Shown: piece by piece, positions 30,899-41,087 of the stretch | Position numbering within the stretch: the first letter of the stretch is position 1 | Layout of the letters: each line of letters begins with the position of its first letter | DNA from: Pichia kudriavzevii | Lineage: Eukaryota > Ascomycota > Pichiomycetes > Pichiales > Pichiaceae | Length of the DNA stretch: 64,000 nt | NCBI RefSeq assembly: GCF_003054445.1 | Contig: NC_042508.1 | Location: 868,001-932,000, forward strand | Direction: 5' to 3' | Position numbers and translations under genes: made by a program | The notes under the pieces: generated by a model | The model's input: the letters and a program-made list of their open reading frames with translations, nothing else | Database searches by the model: none | What the model was told of the DNA's origin: nothing

Positions 30899-33154
30899 AT
30901 GGCAGGTGATCTAATACAACCGGGAAAAAGACCTCTTGAAGTTGAAAATGCAAATGGTAATTCATTGTCAGTCAGCACACCAACTATTAAAAGTGAGCAC
31001 TACGATAACGACATGAAGATGGAAGATGCCAACCCAGAAACTACTGTGACTAAGATAAAGTCAGAGCATCAGGATATAATTATTGCTCCGACAAGGCCAA
31101 ACCTACAGTACGTTTTGCTGAAAACAGGATTAGTATATGATGTTAGAATGCGTTACCATGCCAAGTTATATACCTCGTATTTTGAGTATATCGATCCACA
31201 TCCAGAAGACCCTAGGAGGATTTACAGAATTTATAAGATACTAGCAGAAAATGGGTTGATTATTGATCCTAGTTTATGTGGCTCGGATGAAATTGGTGAT
31301 TTCATGCAAAAAATCCCTATCAGAGAAGCATCGAAGGAGGAAATTCTAGCTGTTCATTCAGAGGATCACTTGAAGTTTATTGAATCAACACAGCATATGA
31401 ATAAGGAAGAGCTTTTGAAGGCTACAGAAAAGGGTGATTCTGTTTACTTTAACAACGACTCACTTTTGTCAGCTAAACTTTCCTGTGGTGGTGCAATCGA
31501 AGCATGTAAAGCGGTTGTTGAGGGCAAAGTTAAGAATGCGTTGGCTGTTGTTAGGCCACCTGGCCATCATGCTGAACCCGATGCACCTGGTGGATTCTGT
31601 TTATTCTCCAATGTTGCAGTTGCGGCAACTACTATCTTAAAAAATTATCCAGAATCAGTAAGAAGGATAGTTATTGTCGATTGGGATATTCACCATGGTA
31701 ATGGTACCCAAAAGGCATTTTACAACGATCCAAGGGTCTTGTACATTTCCCTACATCGATACGAGCAAGGAAAATATTATCCAGGCACAAAGGCTGGTGG
31801 AGCTGACCAGGTTGGAGAAGGAGATGGTGAGGGTTCTAATATTAATATTCCTTGGCCTGTTGGTGGTGTTGGAGATGCAGATTATATTTATGCATTCCGT
31901 AAGGTAGTTATGCCTGTTTGTAATGAGTTCCAACCTGACTTGGTTATTATTTCATCTGGGTTTGATGCAGCGGATGGTGATGTCATTGGTGGGTGCCATG
32001 TCTCGCCAGCAGGATATGGGCAGATGACTCACATGTTAAAAAGTTTAGCAAAGGGTAATTTATGTGTGATTTTAGAAGGTGGTTACAATTTAGATTCAAT
32101 TGCAAAGTCTGCCCTAAGGGTGGCCAAGGTTCTAATCGGTGAACCGCCAGAGGAATTGAAAAAATCATACCCGAAAACAGAGTCAATTGAAGTTGTTGAA
32201 GATGTAATCAAGATTCAAGCGAAGTATTGGAAATCGTTAGGCCCAGGTTACAGCGGGCTAGATTTTAGCACACCTCTATCGATGGGTGACTATGATAAAT
32301 TAATTGCCAAATCACCTGACCCTTCATTTATTGAAGTTGCCTCAAGACATGATAGACTCAACGACGCAGTTAGGAACGAACAAAGAAATGAGTTATTCAA
32401 AAAATATAAATTCACCACCCTACCATTGTTTGTTGAAAAGCTCCCTGACACTCCGTCCTACAATGAATCAACTATTTTATGTTCTCCGGAAGTTTACAAA
32501 AGTGACAAACTTGTCATAATAGTTCATGACCCATCTAGGATTTGGGCACGCCGGGATCCAGTAACTGGAGATTTGGATTCTGCTAATGCAGTCACAGTAG
32601 ATAAGTCATTAGACTTCATTGATTGGGCATTGAAGGAAAAGTGGGGTGTCATTGATATAAACATACCTATCACAGTCAGCGGGAAGGATGATGCTACTTA
32701 CAACAACATCAACACATCGCAGGATATTATGTTGTATTTATGGGACAACTTTCTTACCTTTTTCAATGTTCAAAAAATTGCATTTATCGGTGTTGGAGAA
32801 GCATATAATGGTATCATACATTTGTGTGGTCATAGAGATGTGAGGAAATTAGTTAAGGCAAGTATAAACTTTGTTGACAGAGCTACCGCATTGAGAGCTG
32901 TTATCTCCACGATCGATGAGTCAGTTGTCGACTGGTTTTTCAGAAACTCTTTAGTTTTCACCAGTAGCAAGCACTCTTGCTGGGGTGACAAGGATTCTGG
33001 AAGTACTAAAAGGCCTAGGAAGAAATATGGTAGAGTTTTGCGTGCAGACGTAGATAATTTAGACAGCATTATTGACGAACGTTTTGAGGAGGTGTGCACC
33101 TTCATACAGGAGTCTCTTGAAGATTACGACAGCGAGACTGATTCAGAGGCATAA
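30899..33154 (+). CDS. HDA1: class II histone deacetylase Hda1
   Basis: Catalytic subunit of the Hda1-Hda2-Hda3 complex, which deacetylates H3 and H2B at repressed promoters. In the 751-residue protein the deacetylase domain spans about 90-430: VRPPGHHAEPDAPGGFC (about 217-233), DWDIHHGNGTQ (about 261-271) with zinc and charge-relay residues, SSGFDAADGD (about 350-359) and EGGYNL. The C-terminal 250 residues form the Arb2-type domain (IVHDPSRIWAR onward) that dimerises and binds Hda2/Hda3. The N-terminus (1-65) is disordered, with two IKSEH motifs. A little longer than S. cerevisiae Hda1. Confidence 0.97.
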   Translation: MAGDLIQPGKRPLEVENANGNSLSVSTPTIKSEHYDNDMKMEDANPETTVTKIKSEHQDIIIAPTRPNLQYVLLKTGLVYDVRMRYHAKLYTSYFEYIDPHPEDPRRIYRIYKILAENGLIIDPSLCGSDEIGDFMQKIPIREASKEEILAVHSEDHLKFIESTQHMNKEELLKATEKGDSVYFNNDSLLSAKLSCGGAIEACKAVVEGKVKNALAVVRPPGHHAEPDAPGGFCLFSNVAVAATTILKNYPESVRRIVIVDWDIHHGNGTQKAFYNDPRVLYISLHRYEQGKYYPGTKAGGADQVGEGDGEGSNINIPWPVGGVGDADYIYAFRKVVMPVCNEFQPDLVIISSGFDAADGDVIGGCHVSPAGYGQMTHMLKSLAKGNLCVILEGGYNLDSIAKSALRVAKVLIGEPPEELKKSYPKTESIEVVEDVIKIQAKYWKSLGPGYSGLDFSTPLSMGDYDKLIAKSPDPSFIEVASRHDRLNDAVRNEQRNELFKKYKFTTLPLFVEKLPDTPSYNESTILCSPEVYKSDKLVIIVHDPSRIWARRDPVTGDLDSANAVTVDKSLDFIDWALKEKWGVIDINIPITVSGKDDATYNNINTSQDIMLYLWDNFLTFFNVQKIAFIGVGEAYNGIIHLCGHRDVRKLVKASINFVDRATALRAVISTIDESVVDWFFRNSLVFTSSKHSCWGDKDSGSTKRPRKKYGRVLRADVDNLDSIIDERFEEVCTFIQESLEDYDSETDSEA

Positions 33155-34317
33155 AAGGACGACGTCACAGTTCAGGTTTTTTGTTATGTTTTATTGTCCA
33201 TAATGAGTCTAACATAATCGTGTATTTATTATTTTTCTACCTCCTATAAAAGAAATTCTGCTAATTGAAACGTTCAGTACTTATAGAAATATAATTGAAG
33301 CTAACGTGAAACATTATCTTTTTTTGTTTTGTAATGGTTTCATCAATACATCAACACTTACGCCTATATCACATGGTATCTTTTCCCCCTTATCAATATC
33401 ACGTTATTAAAGAAGTCCTGAAAAAGTATTTTGTAGTGACTATTTTTTTTGAACAATATCTAGCAGTGCAAGCTATCGATATGAATTCAACTCATAGTAA
33501 CACCAAGGAAGGAAAAGACGTTCACAAACTCTCAACTTACCCTGTATTTGCATCTGCACCATCATTTACCTGTAGTATTTGAGCACATTTTTCGGTGGTG
33601 GCTGCCCTTAAAAAACTCCACATGCGTTTAGGGAGTTTTCTATGCTACATTTAAAGTTTATTATAATCTCCTGAAGACATCTAATGTCATCACGACAAAT
33701 TCTAAAAAAGTAAGAATGGTGGCTCTTCAATACCAATGGACACTAATGACTATGTTTTAGCGAGTTTTGTTTACAGGGTGGAGTCGTTTGACGTTGCGTG
33801 TAAAATCCAAATCTTAAAAGCAGACGATATTCACCATCAAGATAAAGATACAGATTTCTTATTCGTTACTGATGATAGCTTCTCAGTTATTACACTCAAC
33901 CATTGAACTATTTAGATGAACTTTTTGCCGGAAATTTAAAATAACTATCTAAAGAAATTATGTATTTGCTAAGTTAGTACCTAATGTCTCAAATAGAGCA
34001 TACGGTGTTCGAGTATTGCATGGATCAAGCAGTTTACCAAATACCAAAACAATTAACCAATCAAGAGAATTATACTGGAGCTGCTGTCTCAATTGCTTTG
34101 TTCCCTTTATATGCACTCCTTCTTAGCATCTTTATATAAAAAAATCTTGAAATGATGTTTTCGTTTACATGACCGAAAAAAACTAGAGTTACGACAATGA
34201 ATAATCTTTACTTCAGCATTTCTTTTTCGCATACTGACTTCATTTTAGCTAATAGTTAAAACACATTTAAATATACAATAAGAATATAAATTACACAGAT
34301 TCTAGAAATGACAAGGT
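33155..34317. other. intergenic between HDA1 and SNT1, with a possible gene remnant
   Basis: 1.16 kb between two converging genes. A 56-codon ATG frame at 33736-33906 ends VTDDSFSVITLNH and weakly resembles the start of DDB1/CPSF-A/Rse1-type proteins (see findings). A 51-codon frame at 33984-34139 ends in a hydrophobic stretch but has no recognised family. An 82-codon frame at 33334-33582 looks like chance. Such a long gap between converging stops is unlike this window's usual 34-130 bp. Confidence 0.4.
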
Positions 34318-37300
34318 TTATTTTCTTTCAAAAGCAATACGTGCTAAGGCATCCAATGCGCTGGTCCCTCCTGTATAAGCATTTCTTTGTTGTGGTACTT
34401 GATCCAGCGGTTTTTCTTGTTGCATTTGTGGCTGACTGGGTGAGACTGTATGCTGTTCTAATATAGGTGGTTGCTGGAGAGGGTTCATCATGCTGCTAAT
34501 ACTTGGTTGGAATGTAGATTGGCTATTTACAAACGGTGGAACCTGGGGCACCTTTTCGTCGCCACGGGGGTTGGTAGGACTGTTCAGTAGATTCATAAGA
34601 TTCAGGCGTCCGTCTGCTGCCTGAGATTGATGGTAGGAGGTGTTCATATGAGGTAAACCATGGGCAATCGGAACAGCCATTTGATTCATTTCGTCATTAA
34701 CGGCACTAGCATTCAACAACGATGACATGTTCATGATATTATTTCGAGTGGATGGAATAGGTAAACTATGTACAGGTGGTGGCTTCGTTAGAAATTGGTG
34801 AGGCGGCAGTGGCAGCTTTTGTATTCCTGTTGATATAGAGGGGAAATTATCGACCACAATTGGCCTATAAACTGGATTAGCATCATTTATTGATTCCAGT
34901 GAGGGAAGTTTAGGGTTGTGAATAGTGCCTTCTACAGGAATAGAAGACATAACTTGTTGCGAAGGAACATGCGACGAAATTTGAGGCACTGTCGCAGTAT
35001 AAGGGAACTGGCTGGAATATCCATTGTTTGGCTTGTAAAAATAGCCCATCGATGGACCTTTAAGAGACATGGTATCTTGCTGTATTGCGTGATTATCTTG
35101 TTTAGCGCCATCAGACTCTTTCTTCAATTTAACAATTTCCTGCCATTCAGGATGATCTACTAATCCTCTCTGGTAGTAATTTTTAACCATTGTAGATGAC
35201 TTAGTACCTAGTTCTGCAGCAATACGTTCCCAATTTGAGCCATGTTGTTCAAGCAAGAGAGGGAATTTATTTATATCGTGTACACTCCAATAACTTGAAA
35301 TATGATGAGGTTTTTCGTCATGTTTTTTGGGTTTCTTTGCTTTCCTGTCCTCAATACATGTTTCAGCAGTAGATTGTGTGTGAGGTTCGTCGATATTTGT
35401 CCCTTGGATGTTACTATGGTGCGAAGAGTCTTGAGTTCCAATATGAGATATTGTTTCTGTCTCAGTCAATTCAGACTTAACATCTAAAAGTGAACTGTTT
35501 AAATTGTCTTTCTTGATTGCACAAACTTTCGGAGTCTCTGTAACTGGAGTGACAGATTCCTTCGGTGGTGGCACTATAATACCAATACTATCGGTGCCTG
35601 TAGAATTTATAGGGGAATCTTGAGAAACTTTTCTTTGTTTCATGGGAATGTCAATCGTCAAGATTTTACGTTTGTTCCCTTGTTCACTACCAGATTCATC
35701 AATATCGGGTTTAACGGATGATGCTTGCTTCTGAACTTCATTTTCAACAGTTGAGGTATCTGGGGTAGATGTTTCTGCTCTGCCTTTGTTATCCTTCTTT
35801 TTCTTGGCAACTTTCTTCTTGTTCTTCTTGTTCTTATTTGCAACTAACTGTTTATAATTCGTTGTTTTCTTAGTATTATAATAATGTAGAACGCAATCTT
35901 CACTAGTTCTTAAACCACCCATTTCATAGGATATACGACCAAATTTTTTAGGGTGAAGTGCATAAAGCTCACAAAAACGTTCATGTTCTACCTCTGTAAA
36001 TGTATCAATTGGATCTGTAATAATACGTTTGGCCCATGCTTCCTTGTCCTTGATTAGATTGTTGGAATCCATAACTCTAGTCATGGCATATTTTTCAATT
36101 GGATCCATTATCATATCAGGAATTATGGCTGCACCATACTGGGCCTTGATCAACGGATCACGTTCCCTTTCTTGTTCCAATGTCGCTAAAATTTCCATGA
36201 ACTCAGCTTCGGTTCTGACTGAATCACCATGATGCCTACTTCTTCTTGAAGTATGTGACCTTGGCTCAGGCTTCTCCTCGACTTTTGGGGGTTCTTTTTC
36301 TGGAACACCATAAACTTCCTCCAACTGTTTATCGCAAAAGCTTACAGCTTTCTTCCAAATATAGTTTTGGTAGACAAAATGTTCAAGTAGCTTTGTTTCC
36401 TTTTTCTTAACGTCAGTTTGGATTTCCTTCAAACTGTTGAAGAGTAAAAATGCATCAGCCTGCTGAAATACCAAAAGTGCTTTATTCCAAAAACTATATT
36501 GAGATAACCTTGTCAATTTTGATTCATTCAGATACTTTAAATTTTGTATTCTTTTTGATTTTGGGTGATGCTTTAGTTCCCAAACTCTGTACTCATTTTT
36601 CAACATTGGAAAAATACAACCCTCAATCTCTGGGTATCCATCTTCGCCTGTTTGGAATGTAGTTTCAATTTTTTTCTTCTCGGGATGAGAAGATTCATCA
36701 AGATTACTATGTACATCACTAGATTCACTCTTTATACCGTCTTGAGGTTTCTCCATTGAAGGTTCATTTTTAGTAACAGGTTGTTCAGTGACTGCTGTGT
36801 CTAATCTGGTCGATGCAATGTCTTCCTGCGAAGGCACACTGAGGTTTTCCTGTAGAGTTGGATTCTCTTTCTCACTTGGTTCCTTCTCATGCAGCACACT
36901 AGCCTCTTTTATTTGATCGGTGATCATATTGTCATTTCTTGAATCCAAAGCAAGTTTATCATCAACAGTTAGTTTTGGATTGTCAGTTGTATCTCCTTCG
37001 ACATTTTCTGTTTGAGTTTCCGTCATTTCATTATTAGTTGGAACCTTACTTAGCGCACCGTTTTCCTTATATAAAACCTCTCTTTTGACTTCCCTTTCCA
37101 TGACTTCAGGTTCATACGATTGCTCATCTTCTGACTTTGGAATTGTAGATTCAACTTTACTGGGAAATCTCTCCAATTCTTGTCGATGAGAATTAAAATC
37201 TCTGTATTCATCCAAGTGGTTGGAAAGATAATACTTTCCCTTACCAAAAGGAGGCTTGCCAGGATAGCTGTCGTGGGAATTGGTATAGGGGCTATATCCA

Positions 37301-37767
37301 TTATAATCCGGGTATCTTTGGTTATCCTCTCTATAAACTCCTGACATACCTCGTCTAGAATGTTGTGTTGTTAAAGTAGATGTAGAGCGGGGTCGATTTC
37401 CTAGATAACCATTAGACCGCTTACCATGTGAAGTATTGTAATACCAGTTGTTAGTTGCGGATTTATAGTCCTGATGTGGAACATTGACATTGTTTAAAGA
37501 CACTGTATCACTCCTTCGTGATGAAAAGGGGTTTGCACTTTGCTGTCCATTTGGACTTTGTGTTGATGGTTGTGTCTGGTTAGAAGCAGTTGAAGGCTGA
37601 AAATATGGAGAAGGGGTTGAGGGTTGCGAATAAGGACTTTGGTTTGTAGGATAAGAATTATAAGAAGAATAGTTGTTGTACTGAGAATAATATCTTCGTC
37701 CTCCTCTCCTTAGACCTTCGTCTTTGTAATACCGTCCTCCTCCGCCCTTATGGTGTTTTGGAGGCAT
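34318..37767 (-). CDS. SNT1: SANT-domain protein Snt1, Set3C deacetylase complex subunit
   Basis: NCoR/SMRT-like scaffold of the Set3 complex, which carries Hos2 and Hst1 deacetylases. The 1149 residues begin with a Gly/Tyr/Asn/Ser-rich low-complexity region (1-200). A first SANT domain lies at about 580-640 (FTEVEHERFCELYALHPKKFGRIS, then HYYNTKK) and a second at about 825-875 (YWSVHDINKFPLLLEQHG, then NYYQRG). The helical stretch before the first SANT (about 395-560) is the DAD-like deacetylase-activating region. A Lys-rich nuclear-localisation cluster follows SANT1. The C-terminus is Pro/Gln/Asn-rich. It is divergent from CDC6 with a 1.55 kb gap. Confidence 0.92.
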   Translation of the reverse strand: MPPKHHKGGGGRYYKDEGLRRGGRRYYSQYNNYSSYNSYPTNQSPYSQPSTPSPYFQPSTASNQTQPSTQSPNGQQSANPFSSRRSDTVSLNNVNVPHQDYKSATNNWYYNTSHGKRSNGYLGNRPRSTSTLTTQHSRRGMSGVYREDNQRYPDYNGYSPYTNSHDSYPGKPPFGKGKYYLSNHLDEYRDFNSHRQELERFPSKVESTIPKSEDEQSYEPEVMEREVKREVLYKENGALSKVPTNNEMTETQTENVEGDTTDNPKLTVDDKLALDSRNDNMITDQIKEASVLHEKEPSEKENPTLQENLSVPSQEDIASTRLDTAVTEQPVTKNEPSMEKPQDGIKSESSDVHSNLDESSHPEKKKIETTFQTGEDGYPEIEGCIFPMLKNEYRVWELKHHPKSKRIQNLKYLNESKLTRLSQYSFWNKALLVFQQADAFLLFNSLKEIQTDVKKKETKLLEHFVYQNYIWKKAVSFCDKQLEEVYGVPEKEPPKVEEKPEPRSHTSRRSRHHGDSVRTEAEFMEILATLEQERERDPLIKAQYGAAIIPDMIMDPIEKYAMTRVMDSNNLIKDKEAWAKRIITDPIDTFTEVEHERFCELYALHPKKFGRISYEMGGLRTSEDCVLHYYNTKKTTNYKQLVANKNKKNKKKVAKKKKDNKGRAETSTPDTSTVENEVQKQASSVKPDIDESGSEQGNKRKILTIDIPMKQRKVSQDSPINSTGTDSIGIIVPPPKESVTPVTETPKVCAIKKDNLNSSLLDVKSELTETETISHIGTQDSSHHSNIQGTNIDEPHTQSTAETCIEDRKAKKPKKHDEKPHHISSYWSVHDINKFPLLLEQHGSNWERIAAELGTKSSTMVKNYYQRGLVDHPEWQEIVKLKKESDGAKQDNHAIQQDTMSLKGPSMGYFYKPNNGYSSQFPYTATVPQISSHVPSQQVMSSIPVEGTIHNPKLPSLESINDANPVYRPIVVDNFPSISTGIQKLPLPPHQFLTKPPPVHSLPIPSTRNNIMNMSSLLNASAVNDEMNQMAVPIAHGLPHMNTSYHQSQAADGRLNLMNLLNSPTNPRGDEKVPQVPPFVNSQSTFQPSISSMMNPLQQPPILEQHTVSPSQPQMQQEKPLDQVPQQRNAYTGGTSALDALARIAFERK

Positions 37768-39319
37768 TATTGCCTAAATGACAATGGCTTTGTTGCGAGA
37801 TGTAAGGGAGGGAGAGAAAAAAAACTCAAAACACAAGATAGCCCTAGTTCAAAATAAGTGGAGGCACCTGTGTCCCTATGTTAGACAGATATGTTTTCAA
37901 CACTTTCTGAGCTAGCAGCAATGCGTACTTTCAATGAGTGACTCTTCTCTTATATGGATACCAGGTCCTTGTGTATCTTAAAGTCAGCAGATCCTTATTT
38001 TCAAATATGGTATAGCAATTGGGTGAACTTTTGTCTGGGGAGTAACAACAAACTGTAATACACCTTGTAAACTTCGGCACCCAAACACAGTGCTTGATAA
38101 ACTACCGTGGTCGATTATCGAACATTAAAGCAATTTAAAGGCAAAAGAAAGAATAACTTAAACCAAAGACAGACACGGACACCTTTTTTCCAATTTTTGA
38201 GCATTCTCAATTTCTCATTTTATTGAGTTTCAATTTAATTTTCGCATTTTAGTATTTTTTTGCTCCAAAAGAAAAAAAAAAAAAAAAAAAACAAAAAAAA
38301 TTAAAAACAAAAACAAAAACAGAAATGAAAAAATAAAAGACACAAAAACAAATTTAGGGAAAATTCACAGGGGAAACCACGCAGCACGCCTAAAAACCTG
38401 AAAACAGATACACTAACGCCATCTTACACTTTAAGATGATTTTTTTACCAACAACATCACCCGTACCTCTTTGAGGTGGATCTTTATGGTTCTAGTGTCC
38501 TTGATTGAGTGTAGCGTCGCAGTTGGTTTAGTAGACAACCAGCTACCATGGCTTCTAATTCGATGGAAGACATGATGCCCCCTTGCCTCTGGCTCCGGCC
38601 CCTATCTCTTTCAAAATCATGCATCAATTCCTTTTAGACAAAGAAGATATAGACTGCTGTAATAATATATTCAAGTTTAACAGGACATTCTGGTTAACCC
38701 ATCAAAGGCAAAGAGGGAATACCTCGGGAACTCTCGTCTTGGCTAGTCCACGCAATACAAAACCCACCTTTATTTTACCAATAGTAATGAATAACGGGAA
38801 AAAAAAAAAAAAAAAAAAAACGTCGGAGTAAGATTTCGAAAAATTACCCGGTTCAAAGCTCTGTGGCGTCTTTACTGTTCGTCCGGTTCATAATTCTATT
38901 TGGGTAAATCTGAATCCAACGTGATTTAAGTTTACTGTAAACACAACCAAACATAGAAAGTGACAGATCTCTAACTTTCTTCCCAAAACCTTCACGTACT
39001 GATACATTGTTGTGTTACTCTTAAGAATAACCCTCTTAAATTGTGTGACTTTCTTGTTGTAGTTGCCAATATTTCTCGTATCTGCGACTAATCGAGCAAT
39101 TGCCTATTTGGGGAAACTAATGACGCGTGTTTTCCTTTCAGGAACCAGCCATTTATGAGATTCAAATCAACCTTCCATCAATGACGCGTCAAAAGTTGGT
39201 TTAGAAATGGGTTTCTTTTATTCGTGTCTTTATTTTTCATCTTCATTTCTGCTTCTGTTGGTTTCTTAAGCAGTTGTTCCTCTACCAAGGACCCGTTTAG
39301 TATTTGTTGGTATCCCAGT
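37768..39319. promoter_or_regulatory. SNT1-CDC6 divergent intergenic region with two MCB elements
   Basis: 1.55 kb. Two ACGCGT hexamers (39123-39128 and 39184-39189) lie about 190 and 131 bp ahead of the CDC6 start and match the MluI cell-cycle box bound by MBF at G1/S genes. Two long A-tracts occur: A20 at 38272-38291, followed by CAAAAA-type repeats, and A22 at 38799-38820; these typically exclude nucleosomes. An 82-codon frame at 38583-38831 ends in the A-tract and is rejected as a gene. No other gene was seen. Confidence 0.65.
39123..39189. promoter_or_regulatory. two MCB (ACGCGT) elements ahead of CDC6
   Basis: Hexamers at 39123-39128 and 39184-39189, both preceded by TG (TGACGCGT). The spacing of 61 bp and the distance of 130-200 bp to the start codon resemble MBF-controlled G1/S promoters. 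Confidence 0.7.
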
Positions 39320-40957
39320 ATGAATCATTCTTCCCTTAAGAGACATTTCAACTTATTCGATGAAAATCACGATGATTTGAGAATTGAATCAATGAAAAAG
39401 CAAAAGACGGGTATTCTACGTCCAACAAACAACACTGGCCTTTTGTCACCTCCAGTAACACCGGAACATGTTATGAAGGCTACTATGCTCAATGTCGATT
39501 CGTTAAAACCGGTCTCTAAGAATCTATGTGCCAAATTGTCCTTGCCGACCAAGTTGGTATCTCCCTACACTACAGCAAAAAATCTGTTTCATAGATGTTC
39601 AATTCCATATACAAAGTCAAAGTTTTGTTTAAGTGGTCGAGAAAAGGAGTCAAGACTTCTCAATGATCACATTGTTGACTCCCTGCAGGGACTCTATTCG
39701 TCTTCCATCTACATTTCTGGGCCGCCAGGAACGGGTAAATCGGCACAGACTAATGCATCATTAAATTATATACTTGAACATTCTAAGCTGATAGAACCTG
39801 AAAAGAATTTATACCATTTGTCTCAGATTGGAGATCAGTTCATTGATCGGAAAATTAGAGTGATCAAGTTCAATTGCATGACTCTCTCAAACCCGTCAGA
39901 TTTGCTTAAACGCTTATATACAAGTATCACTGGAAAGAAATGCGAACGATCCATTGAATCTTCGGAGATTTTACGGTTATTTAATTCTTCTTTGGATGGC
40001 TGTGATATGACTATTCTAATTCTTGATGAAATGGATAATATTGTATCCAAATCCCAACAACCCTTGTTCGAATTATTCACTTCAGCTTCAAATAGATTTG
40101 ATGGAAATCAAAAATCAAAGCTATTACTTATTGGAATAGCCAATGCTTTAAACCTAACTGACAGGTTTTTACCAAGGCTGAGAGCAAACTGTATTAACCC
40201 CACGTTAATTCAATTTTTACCTTACACAGCCGACCAGATCAAGAGTGTCATTACAGAGAAATTGATGACCTTGGTGCCTCATGGTAAGGAAAATAAAAGT
40301 ATGCCACCTTTGGTTCATCCCGCTGCAATCCAGTTTTGTGCAAAAAAATCTGCGGCAACTACCGGTGATCTTAGACGGGCTTTTGATATCATGTATGCAT
40401 CAATTGATTTATTTGAACAAAGCCAAATTCAAAAAGTCCAATTAGTTGAGCTTGTAAAGCAAGATATCGAAAATCTGCCTAAGGTTATGATCACACAAGT
40501 TGTTAAGGTTTGTTCAAACTCATTCAATGCCAATTTTGAAATGAAATTGAAGCCTCTAACAATCCAACAAAAACTGCTTCTTGCATTTCTATTTAAGTTT
40601 GAAGAGATGGTGGAAACTGAAACCTCAAGAAAAAAAGCCGGATTTTTAAAGAGCACAAATGATACCTCCTTAAATGCTTTCTTTGCATATTACACTGAAA
40701 AGTGTAAAAATCATGAGCACATCAATTCGCTTAAAAGATCAGAGTTCTTGGAAATTATCACAGCACTAGACATCCAAGGTTTGGTTCTTATCAATACCAT
40801 TGGAGCATCCTCCTCCATTAAAGCTTCGACTTCAAACACCATATCATCTTTGAATTTCGACAACCATAAAGTAACTAGCAATCTGCCAAAGTCTGAATTT
40901 TTCAAAAATGTCACCGACGTTCCGATTCTTAAAAAAATAATCTACACCTCTTACTGA
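39320..40957 (+). CDS. CDC6: replication licensing ATPase Cdc6
   Basis: AAA+ ATPase that joins ORC at origins and loads Mcm2-7 in G1. The start at 39320 (MNHSSLKRHFNLF) is the first ATG of the frame; the open frame extends upstream without an ATG. In the 545-residue protein the N-terminus carries CDK-type sites (LLSPPVTPEH at about 43) that in other yeasts direct Clb-CDK binding and SCF-Cdc4 degradation. Walker A is GPPGTGKS (about 134-141), Walker B LILDEMDN (about 234-241). A sensor-2-type arginine (TTGDLRRAFDI) follows near 350, then a winged-helix domain (about 400-490). The two upstream MCB sites fit G1 transcription. Confidence 0.95.
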   Translation: MNHSSLKRHFNLFDENHDDLRIESMKKQKTGILRPTNNTGLLSPPVTPEHVMKATMLNVDSLKPVSKNLCAKLSLPTKLVSPYTTAKNLFHRCSIPYTKSKFCLSGREKESRLLNDHIVDSLQGLYSSSIYISGPPGTGKSAQTNASLNYILEHSKLIEPEKNLYHLSQIGDQFIDRKIRVIKFNCMTLSNPSDLLKRLYTSITGKKCERSIESSEILRLFNSSLDGCDMTILILDEMDNIVSKSQQPLFELFTSASNRFDGNQKSKLLLIGIANALNLTDRFLPRLRANCINPTLIQFLPYTADQIKSVITEKLMTLVPHGKENKSMPPLVHPAAIQFCAKKSAATTGDLRRAFDIMYASIDLFEQSQIQKVQLVELVKQDIENLPKVMITQVVKVCSNSFNANFEMKLKPLTIQQKLLLAFLFKFEEMVETETSRKKAGFLKSTNDTSLNAFFAYYTEKCKNHEHINSLKRSEFLEIITALDIQGLVLINTIGASSSIKASTSNTISSLNFDNHKVTSNLPKSEFFKNVTDVPILKKIIYTSY

Positions 40958-41087
40958 TATCTACATGTGAATAAGTTTCAGTCCACATATGAAAACATCA
41001 AGTGTAATCTTTTCTTACTATGTAAACTTATAAAATCAAATACAAAAAATATAAATTTTTGTTGGGCAACGCATAACTAACAAACAT

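Noticed and set aside
38583-38831. 82-codon frame ending in poly-lysine
   Set aside because: The lysines come from the A22 tract; the rest has no family resemblance.
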